Program-made: the position numbers and the translations under genes
Notes under the pieces: generated by a model
Seen by the model: only the letters and a program-made list of their open reading frames with translations
Database searches by the model: none
What the model was told of the DNA's origin: nothing
Shown: in pieces, positions 27,803 through 34,990 of the stretch
How positions within the stretch are numbered: position 1 is the first letter of the stretch
How the letters are laid out: the number at the start of each line of letters is the position of its first letter
Source: Candidatus Thorarchaeota archaeon
GTDB lineage: Archaea > Asgardarchaeota > Thorarchaeia > Thorarchaeales > Thorarchaeaceae
Assembly (NCBI GenBank): GCA_030612365.1
Contig: JAUWOA010000011.1
Coordinates: forward strand, 1 to 34,990
Direction: 5' to 3'
DNA: 34,990 bases

Positions 27803-28288
27803 TTGCCAAAGATTGAAGCCACAGAAAACGCCCCCGAGAGGACACTCATTGCAAACCTCAGGCCCAAGTCGCGAGTGGAACTGGTGCGATTCAAGGTGCT
27901 TGAGATGGAGAGCCAGAGAGAAGTCATTGTGAAAAGCACCGGCAGGATGCACCGAGTTGCAGAACTACAGGTCGCAGATGAATCTGCAAGGGTCTTGCTG
28001 ACTATCTGGGACAATGACATTGAATCGATTGAAACAGGTAAGAGCTATGTCATCAGAAACGGGTATGTCAACGAATTCAGCCATAGAATGAGGCTGACGA
28101 GGGGTCGATTCGGCGAGATACTGCCTTCCGAATTTACAATTGAAACTGTGAACGATAGTTGTGATATGAGCAGGCCGTTTGCAGGAAAGAAACCCAAAAA
28201 GAAACGAGAGAGGTCGGATACGGGGAGGACATTCCGAGGCACCCAGAGACGGGAATCTCGGGGTTACTGCTCATGGAAGAGCTTTTGA
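27803..28288 (+). CDS. OB-fold ssDNA-binding protein (RPA/SOSS-B-like)
   Basis: LRPKSRVELVRFKVLEMESQREVIVKSTGRMHRVAELQVADESARVLLTIWDNDIESIETGKSYVIRNGYVNEFSHRMRLTRGRFGEI has the OB-fold pattern of SOSS-B/RPA-like proteins; basic C-terminal tail. Confidence 0.85.
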   Translation: MPKIEATENAPERTLIANLRPKSRVELVRFKVLEMESQREVIVKSTGRMHRVAELQVADESARVLLTIWDNDIESIETGKSYVIRNGYVNEFSHRMRLTRGRFGEILPSEFTIETVNDSCDMSRPFAGKKPKKKRERSDTGRTFRGTQRRESRGYCSWKSF

Positions 28289-28329
28289 GGTGGTTCTTGG
28301 TTCAATAGGACCAAGAGGAGCTACCTGCT

Positions 28330-29232
28330 TTGAACATCGATGTCGAAGGACATTCAATTCCATACCCGTGGGTTGTGATTCGAGGCCGACTCAGATTGAG
28401 TGGTGTAAATCCGTGGGATGTTGAGAGAATCGTTGCTAACGCGGTTCATGGCCTCAGAAAGCGCGACACCGTTACAGAGGAGGATTTGGTTCAAGCCTGC
28501 AGAAGCAAGATACCCCCCAAGGATCTTGCTACGCTGCACAGCTTCGATGTCCTCACAGAGTACGAACAATTGAGGAGAGAAAGAATAGGCCCACCACCTG
28601 TAATCCTTGCATTGGAAGGAGCCTCAGGAACTGGAAAATCATTGTTGGCCCTTAACATGATTTTCAATATGGCGGCCACACGCATCATCAGCACAGACAC
28701 GATAAGGCAGATTCTCAGAGATTTCAGACCAAAGGAAACTAACCCTGAACTCCATTGTCACACCTACCAAGCACACGCTCATAGACAAAGCGGGCCCGAG
28801 AAGCTGAATCCAATCTTGAGAGGCTATTTGGCGCAATGTGAGCTAATCTGCCCTCAAGTGCAAAAGATGGTGCAACGCGTAGTCGCTGAAGGTGCTGACA
28901 CTGTTGTTGAGGGAGTACATATTCTTCCAGGAGATCTTCACGACATTTGCCCAAGCGTTCTAGAGGTGCTAGTCAATCCTGAGCCCAAAGTTCACAAAGA
29001 GATGTTCATCACGAAGCATCTGACAGGCAAACTGAGAACTGTATCTGAGAATGAGAGTGACAGGCTCAAAGAATTTCACGCCGCACGACTAATTCAAGAT
29101 TATATGGTGGAGTGTGTCTTCAAATCTGAAACAGAAATTGTAGGATTCACCGACTACAGGCAAGCTGAGGATACTATCTGTCAGCTTGTTGTTGCCAAGA
29201 TAGAGAGCCTAATTGAAGACTTCAGGGCTTAG
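28330..29232 (+). CDS. 2-phosphoglycerate kinase with N-terminal ATP-cone-like region
   Basis: LALEGASGTGKSLLA P-loop; RIISTDTIRQILRDF; VVEGVHILPG; ATP-cone-like N-terminus. Confidence 0.85.
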   Translation: MNIDVEGHSIPYPWVVIRGRLRLSGVNPWDVERIVANAVHGLRKRDTVTEEDLVQACRSKIPPKDLATLHSFDVLTEYEQLRRERIGPPPVILALEGASGTGKSLLALNMIFNMAATRIISTDTIRQILRDFRPKETNPELHCHTYQAHAHRQSGPEKLNPILRGYLAQCELICPQVQKMVQRVVAEGADTVVEGVHILPGDLHDICPSVLEVLVNPEPKVHKEMFITKHLTGKLRTVSENESDRLKEFHAARLIQDYMVECVFKSETEIVGFTDYRQAEDTICQLVVAKIESLIEDFRA

Positions 29233-29249
29233 AGGGGAGTGTTTACCCA

Positions 29250-30635
29250 TTGGCATGGAAAATGGACTCCCTGCAGAAGCTGTTCAACCCAAAGTCCGTG
29301 GCTGTGATTGGAGCTTCGGACAAACCAAATAAGCTTGGCGCACTAACGCTACGCGCATTACGTTCCTTTGAAGGAAACCTCTGCCCAGTCAATCCAAGGT
29401 TATCACAACTCGACGGCTTGAAGTGCTATTCCAGCGTTGTAGACATTGAATCCGATGTTGACTTGGCGATAATTGCTGTTGGAGCTCCAACGGTCCCGAT
29501 GGCTTTAAGTGAGTGCGCAGAAGCAGGGGTTGGTTCTGCAATTATCTTCTCTGCAGGTTTCAAGGAGCTGGGAACGCTTGGTGAGCAATTGCAGAAGCAT
29601 ATCAAGGAGATCGCTGACAGCGCTCAGATTGCAGTGATCGGACCAAACTGCCTTGGGGCAGGTAATCTGAATGCAAAACTCAATGCGACATTCTTCCCAC
29701 AGGATTTCATTCCGCTCCGAGGGGGAAAGGTTTCGTTTGTAAGCCAGAGTGGCGGAGTAGCGGGTCTCATGATTTATGCTGCATCCGATTCCAACCTCGG
29801 CGTTGCCAAGTTCGCCAGCATTGGTAACCGCGTCAATGTTGACTTCCATGATATGTTGAAATTCTTGAATCAGGACTCCGATACCGAAGTGATTTGTCTG
29901 TTCGTAGAGGGCACAGAACACGGCAGGATGATGTACGAGGAGATGTCCAAGACCGCGATAAGGAAGCCAGTCATTGTATACAAAGTCGGGAAGACTCCCG
30001 TATCTAGAAGTGCAGCCTTGAGCCACACAGGCAGCCTGGCAGGTCAACCTGAGCTCTATAGTGCCGCTGTTAAACAGGCGGGTGGAATCGAGGTGAAAAA
30101 CGTTACCGAGATGATTGACACTGCCAAGGTGATTGCACTACATGGTTCCCGTCCCAAAGGCAATAGGGTTGCCATTGTCACTCATACCCTTGGTCCTGCT
30201 TTAATCGCAACACAGGTTCTTGAGGAACAGGGAATCGATCTCCCTCCGCCTTCGAACAATACTATCAAGACTGTGCAGGAATTGTTAGCAATGCCAATTG
30301 AAATACCAGTTTCAAACCCGGTTGATTTGCTTGCACAGGGATGGTCACAACCACGAATCTTCGGCGAAGCGTTCCGTCTGGTCATGAACGAAGATCGGTA
30401 TGATGCGGCCATGATTGTCTTTTCGCCCAACTACCTTGATGACATCGGTGGAGGTATGCCGATAGACATCATAGTTGAAACTAAGAAACAAACACAGAAG
30501 CCCGTCGTCGCGATTCTCAATGCGCCTGAATGCAAACCGCCACCGGGAAAGGAGCTCCTAGAGAATGCTGGAATTCCGGTGTTTTCGGTCCCTGAGCGTG
30601 CCGCCCAAGCTTTGGCCAACGCGTTGTCACGCTAG
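29250..30635 (+). CDS. ADP-forming acetate/acyl-CoA synthetase alpha subunit (CoA-binding, succinyl-CoA ligase-like)
   Basis: NPKSVAVIGASDKPNKLGALTLRAL; IGPNCLGAGN; FVSQSGGVAGLM; phospho-His region ALSHTGSLAG; no ATP-grasp beta domain. Confidence 0.92.
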   Translation: MAWKMDSLQKLFNPKSVAVIGASDKPNKLGALTLRALRSFEGNLCPVNPRLSQLDGLKCYSSVVDIESDVDLAIIAVGAPTVPMALSECAEAGVGSAIIFSAGFKELGTLGEQLQKHIKEIADSAQIAVIGPNCLGAGNLNAKLNATFFPQDFIPLRGGKVSFVSQSGGVAGLMIYAASDSNLGVAKFASIGNRVNVDFHDMLKFLNQDSDTEVICLFVEGTEHGRMMYEEMSKTAIRKPVIVYKVGKTPVSRSAALSHTGSLAGQPELYSAAVKQAGGIEVKNVTEMIDTAKVIALHGSRPKGNRVAIVTHTLGPALIATQVLEEQGIDLPPPSNNTIKTVQELLAMPIEIPVSNPVDLLAQGWSQPRIFGEAFRLVMNEDRYDAAMIVFSPNYLDDIGGGMPIDIIVETKKQTQKPVVAILNAPECKPPPGKELLENAGIPVFSVPERAAQALANALSR

Positions 30636-30665
30636 CTGAATTGCTACTTGGAACAGAAGGGGCAT

Positions 30666-31331
30666 TCATAGGAAGAATTGAAACAGTAAGACGAGTTGAG
30701 TCCAAGTAATTGCAATGGATAGCAGGAATCCTGCAACTACTTGTGCCAAAGTGTGTGCTTTCAGTTCTACTCTCGACCAACCAATAGGTATGATGAGCAG
30801 GAGCAGCGGACTGTACAGCCAACCCAAGAAGTACACCAAACATGTGAACGGTCCTGCCACGCCCACAGCGTGTACGCTAATTTTCCAATGGAGGCTAATG
30901 AGGAATGTGACAAGCGTGTTCATTGTGTAGCAGAACATCAATGCACTCACAATTGAAGGCGCATTCAGAGCGAACATGATGACTGTGCCCAATGCGTACA
31001 CTAGGATGCTCACCATAAATGGAGCCTTGCGTTCGCTCCGGTCCGTGACATCCAGGTCTCCGACTTTGTTCATCTTGTACATGAGATAGATTACCAGCAT
31101 GGGGAAAACAGAACCAAAGAGGAATGCCACTAAAAATAGCGGAGCAAAAGAAGGAGGATTGGTAGCAACCAGAAGAGCAATAAATGTCGGAATGGCCAAA
31201 ACCATCGGTGAGCCAAATCCAGATATGACCTTGGCAAGAAGCATTCTGTCATAGCGGCGTTGCGTGGAGTCCGACATAGCAAGACCAGAGTTTCCGTGAC
31301 TCGTACTTAATGATTGCTGATGCTCACTCAT
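30666..31331 (-). CDS. Polytopic membrane protein, PAP2 (phosphatidic acid phosphatase)-like
   Basis: DVTDRSERKAPF, SVHAVGVAGP and WSRVELKAHTLAQVVAGFLLS resemble the three PAP2 motifs in degenerate form; start at 31331 (MSEHQQ...) preferred over 31616, which lies inside mutS. Confidence 0.7.
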   Translation of the reverse strand: MSEHQQSLSTSHGNSGLAMSDSTQRRYDRMLLAKVISGFGSPMVLAIPTFIALLVATNPPSFAPLFLVAFLFGSVFPMLVIYLMYKMNKVGDLDVTDRSERKAPFMVSILVYALGTVIMFALNAPSIVSALMFCYTMNTLVTFLISLHWKISVHAVGVAGPFTCLVYFLGWLYSPLLLLIIPIGWSRVELKAHTLAQVVAGFLLSIAITWTQLVLLFQFFL

Positions 31332-31415
31332 AGGAAATCTATTTGTGGGAAGTAATGCTAGACTGTGTGCGTCATCGAGATTGCCTTGAGCGTGACGTGT
31401 AGAGCGGGAGAAGCA

Positions 31416-34019
31416 GTGAAGAAACCAACTCCGATGCAGCGGCAGTACCTTCAGCTGAAGAAACAGTATCCAGACTGCATCATGATGTTCAGACTTGGTG
31501 ACTTCTATGAGATGTTCAATGAGGACGCCAAGACTGCGAGTCCTGTGCTGGACATCATACTCACTGCACGGGGGGAAGGAGTTGACAAATGGCCGATGTG
31601 TGGGGTGCCACACCATGCGGTTGACGGCTATATCGCGAAGCTATTGCTAGCAGGCCACACTGTGGCTATTGCTGATCAGGTGGAAGATGCATCGCAAGCA
31701 AAAGGGCTTGTTAAGAGAGATGTGGTCCGCGTTGTTACACCTGGAACTGTGCTCGAATCCTCCATGCTCGAAGATTCCGCAAACAATTACCTCGTTGCCT
31801 TGATTGAACATGGAGATATGATAGGCATGGCAGCGGTTGATGTGTCAACCGGGGAGTTCATGGCTACTGAGTTCGAGGGGAATTACACAAGTGAGAGGAC
31901 AATGAACGAACTGGGGCGGCTTAGTCCCACTGAGATCCTTCTGCCGGATTCTACCTCGAAGAACGAGAGCGTCAAGGCTAAGCTCAAGGAATCTGGAGGG
32001 CATCTTACATTCAGAAGCGACGTGGACTTTTCTGCAAGGTCTGCTGAACGACGATTGACAGAACAGTTTCGAGTTTCCACATTAGATGGTTATGGAATGG
32101 GTAGTAAGAAGGTGGCATTGGGTGCTGCAGGGGCAGTGATGGCATATCTTCAGGACGTGCATAAGACCAATACAGTAACCATTACGGGCATGAGAGCATA
32201 CACCGTGGATGCCCACATGGTGGTGGATAGCACGACCCAGAGGAACCTCGAACTTGTGCGGAATGCGCGTGACGGGAGCACAAGGGGCACTCTCCTCTCA
32301 GTGCTATCCAAGACACTAACGCCGATGGGGAAAAGAAGACTCAAGCAATGGATGCTTCAACCACTAAGAGAACGTGCCGCGATAGAGAGAAGACTGGATG
32401 CAGTGGAAGAACTAGCGCGCGCTGCACTGAACCGACGAAGCCTAGCTGATAGCTTGAAGAATCTAGGAGACCTGGAGAGAATCACGAGTAGGATTGTATT
32501 TGGGGTTGCTGGGGCCAGAGACCTCATTGCTTTGCGGATTGCGTTGGAGAGAATACCACAGATAAAGGATGCATTGAGCGCTTGCGGAGCTGAGATGCTT
32601 ATGGCTGCCGGAAAGGCCATCGATCTTCTGACAGAGCTGCGAGAAACCCTTGACAAGGCAATCGTGGATGAACCGCCTGTGTCAGTGAAACAGGGTGGAA
32701 TGATTCGGGAGGGTTACAGTAAGGAACTTGACAATCTCGACAATTCTATCGCCGAGGACAAGAAATGGATTGCATCCCTTCAGGTTAGAGAACGACGTAG
32801 AACAGGCATCAAGACACTCAAGGTTGGGTTCAACAAAGTCTTTGGCTATTACATAGAGGTCACGAAACCGAACATAGGCAAAGTTCCTGAGGAGTACACG
32901 AGAAAGCAGACTCTGACCAATGCGGAGCGCTTCATAACTCCTGAGCTGAAAGAAAAAGAAACCACAGTTCTTGCGGGAGAGGAGAAGACAAATCGACTTG
33001 AGTACGAGATTTATGAGGAACTGCGAGAGAAGGTGCAAGATGCCTTAGACACACTCCGAAGGAACTCCGTGGCCGTAGCAACTGCAGATGTTCTGGTATC
33101 CATGGCGGATGTAGCAGTTACACGAGGATACACAAGACCTGTGGTCACCGATGGAACGTTGATTAGGATAATTGACGGTAGACATCCAGTTTTGGAGGTC
33201 ATCCTTGGACGAAATGAGTTTGTACCAAACAACCTGGAAATCGGAGACGGTGGCACAACTCTGCTTATTGTAACGGGTCCGAATATGGCAGGAAAGAGCA
33301 CCTTCATGCGTCAGGCAGCACAGATCGTACTGATGGCTCAAATGGGCTCCTTTGTCCCTGCTAAAGAAGCTGAGATAGGACTAGTTGACAGAATATTCAC
33401 CAGGGTCGGCGCTTTCGATGACTTAACAGCCAGACAAAGCACTTTCATGGTGGAAATGATCGAAACCGCGAATATTCTCAACAGTGCCACAGACCGAAGC
33501 CTCGTCATACTGGACGAGATAGGTAGAGGAACATCGACTTTCGATGGCATGGCGCTAGCTTGGGCCGTAGCCGAACAGATAGTTCTGATGAGAACCCGAA
33601 CATTGTTCGCTACCCACTTCCATCACCTTACATCAATGGCTAGTATGTATCATGGCGTCAAGAACGTCCACACCCTAGCCAAGGAATCTGGAGACACGAT
33701 TATCTTTCTGCATAAGGTTGTCCCAGGAGGAACTGACAAATCCTACGGCGTGCATGTTGCATCTCTTGCAGGAGTGCCTGACGCAGTTGTCAAGAGGGCT
33801 AAACAGCTATTGATTAGGCTTGAGAAGGAGAATATCGTTGACCTCGGGGATGTATCTGATGAACCCATAGAAACCCTGCAGACGTCTCTTGAAGCCCTTA
33901 CAATCGATGACCCCATTGTTGAGCAGATAAAGCACATGGAACTTGAGAAAACGACGCCCCTCGATGCACTCAATCAACTCAAGGAAATGCAAGACGAAAT
34001 CCAAAAAAGAAAGACCTAG
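31416..34019 (+). CDS. mutS: DNA mismatch repair protein MutS (MutS1 type)
   Basis: N-terminal FRLGDFYEMFNEDA mismatch-recognition motif, TGPNMAGKSTFMRQ Walker A, SLVILDEIGRGTSTFDGMALAWAVAE Walker B, LFATHFHHLT. GTG at 31416 with GGGAG RBS preferred over the ORF-track start 31365. Confidence 0.97.
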   Translation: MKKPTPMQRQYLQLKKQYPDCIMMFRLGDFYEMFNEDAKTASPVLDIILTARGEGVDKWPMCGVPHHAVDGYIAKLLLAGHTVAIADQVEDASQAKGLVKRDVVRVVTPGTVLESSMLEDSANNYLVALIEHGDMIGMAAVDVSTGEFMATEFEGNYTSERTMNELGRLSPTEILLPDSTSKNESVKAKLKESGGHLTFRSDVDFSARSAERRLTEQFRVSTLDGYGMGSKKVALGAAGAVMAYLQDVHKTNTVTITGMRAYTVDAHMVVDSTTQRNLELVRNARDGSTRGTLLSVLSKTLTPMGKRRLKQWMLQPLRERAAIERRLDAVEELARAALNRRSLADSLKNLGDLERITSRIVFGVAGARDLIALRIALERIPQIKDALSACGAEMLMAAGKAIDLLTELRETLDKAIVDEPPVSVKQGGMIREGYSKELDNLDNSIAEDKKWIASLQVRERRRTGIKTLKVGFNKVFGYYIEVTKPNIGKVPEEYTRKQTLTNAERFITPELKEKETTVLAGEEKTNRLEYEIYEELREKVQDALDTLRRNSVAVATADVLVSMADVAVTRGYTRPVVTDGTLIRIIDGRHPVLEVILGRNEFVPNNLEIGDGGTTLLIVTGPNMAGKSTFMRQAAQIVLMAQMGSFVPAKEAEIGLVDRIFTRVGAFDDLTARQSTFMVEMIETANILNSATDRSLVILDEIGRGTSTFDGMALAWAVAEQIVLMRTRTLFATHFHHLTSMASMYHGVKNVHTLAKESGDTIIFLHKVVPGGTDKSYGVHVASLAGVPDAVVKRAKQLLIRLEKENIVDLGDVSDEPIETLQTSLEALTIDDPIVEQIKHMELEKTTPLDALNQLKEMQDEIQKRKT

Positions 34020-34141
34020 TGGATCCTTGTAATGATGGATTCTCTTCACGCCACCCCGTTGGTGTCAGGTTTTATATTCTCAGATAGACTAATCAAATAT
34101 GAATAGACTAGTCGTGTCAGCAGATGGGATATTGAGGAGAT

Positions 34142-34930
34142 GTGCAATCTTTGGCAATTGTCAGCGTGAACAGTGTTGTGAAGTCATTCGGAGATCTCGT
34201 GGCTGTCAACGATGTGTCGTTTGAGATTCGTGAAGGTGAGATTTACGGATTACTCGGTCCAAATGGTGCAGGCAAGACCACGACAATCAAGGTTCTAATG
34301 GGGCTTCTTGACCCGGACTCTGGGTTTGCTACAGTTTTCGATATTGACGCCCAAGATGATCCAATTGGAGTCAAGAATCTCGTTGGCTATGTTCCCGAGG
34401 AAGAGCAGCTGTACGATTCACTCACACCCAGAGAGTTGTTTGATTTCATTGCCTCGGTCCGTAATCTTTCAAGCGAAAAGACAAGCAAGCGTATGCGTGA
34501 AATCGCTAAGGCATTCGATTTTGGAAAGTACTACGATTCAATGATAGTAACGCTCTCACACGGAAACAAGCAAAAAACAATGCTCATGGCGGCTTTGCTA
34601 CACGCCCCCAGACTGCTGATATTGGACGAACCGTTCTCGGGGCTCGACGTACGTACCTCAAGAATCATGAAGAACATCCTCAGAATTCACACTGAAACTG
34701 GAGGTGCCGTTCTTCTCAGTACTCACGTGATGGAGGTTGCTCAAGGTCTCTGTGACCGTGTTGGTATAATCGCCAACGGAGTTCTCGTTGCAGAGGGCAC
34801 ACTTGACGAGCTTAGAAAACAGTCCAAAGAAGAGGGGGCAACCTTGGAGGAAGTTTTCCTTGCGCTTACTCAACAGGAAGACGAAGTGCGCGAAGGTGTG
34901 GATATCCTTCGGGAGGCTCTAACTTGGTGA
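34142..34930 (+). CDS. ABC transporter ATP-binding protein (ABC-2 type exporter)
   Basis: LLGPNGAGKTTTIKVLMGLL Walker A, VTLSHGNKQKTMLMAALL signature-like, RLLILDEPFSGLDV Walker B, LLSTHVMEVAQ switch His. Confidence 0.95.
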   Translation: MQSLAIVSVNSVVKSFGDLVAVNDVSFEIREGEIYGLLGPNGAGKTTTIKVLMGLLDPDSGFATVFDIDAQDDPIGVKNLVGYVPEEEQLYDSLTPRELFDFIASVRNLSSEKTSKRMREIAKAFDFGKYYDSMIVTLSHGNKQKTMLMAALLHAPRLLILDEPFSGLDVRTSRIMKNILRIHTETGGAVLLSTHVMEVAQGLCDRVGIIANGVLVAEGTLDELRKQSKEEGATLEEVFLALTQQEDEVREGVDILREALTW

Positions 34931-34990
34931 AATTCTCCGAACGCTGGCGAATAGCGGGCGTCATAGCGTCGGAGGTCAGGTTTCAGGGAT
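34927..34990 (+). CDS. Start of the next gene (probably ABC permease), truncated at the right window edge
   Basis: GTG overlapping the ATPase stop (GTGA); reads VKFSERWRIAGVIASEVRFQG with no stop to the window end. Confidence 0.6.
   Translation, partial: MKFSERWRIAGVIASEVRFQG

Noticed and set aside
31332-31616. N-terminal extension of the PAP2-like ORF
   Set aside because: Overlaps mutS coding sequence antisense; ATG at 31331 gives a sensible membrane protein start.
1-34990. tRNA, rRNA, CRISPR arrays, transposons
   Set aside because: No T-arm-like sequence in a plausible tRNA context, no regularly spaced repeats, and no transposase or integrase ORF were seen; a tRNAscan/minced run would be decisive.

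Overview
Archaeal chromosomal window with about 24 credible protein-coding genes. No tRNA, rRNA, CRISPR array or transposase was recognised. TFB, archaeal-type promoters and the overall gene content point to an archaeon; an Asgard/Thorarchaeota-like source is a guess only. From left to right: (1) 3' part of feoB with a small membrane protein, a FeoC-like protein and a DtxR-family regulator; (2) TFB preceded by a long structured intergenic region; (3) Nudix hydrolase divergent from a macro-domain gene and an overlapping degenerate macro-like paralogue; (4) a CoA-disulfide-reductase/NADH-oxidase-type flavoprotein; (5) a 1679-aa FG-GAP-like exported protein with a multi-TM C-terminus, and a convergent membrane protein with an internal zinc ribbon and acidic tail; (6) a stand-alone receiver protein; (7) a ~13-kb minus-strand redox supercluster: a complete group 3b-type NiFe (sulf)hydrogenase (hydBGDA order) followed by HdrC, HdrB, HdrA, an HdrA-like/MvhD fusion, a ferredoxin/MvhD fusion and a giant HdrA with a complete GltD/NfnB-like NAD(P)H module inside it; (8) an OB-fold ssDNA-binding protein, 2-phosphoglycerate kinase and ADP-forming acyl-CoA synthetase alpha subunit; (9) a PAP2-like membrane protein, MutS and an ABC transporter ATPase with the start of its permease. 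The best candidate for an undescribed system is the hydrogenase-Hdr-GltD supercluster. All calls come from reading the sequence and supplied ORFs; no database search was run.
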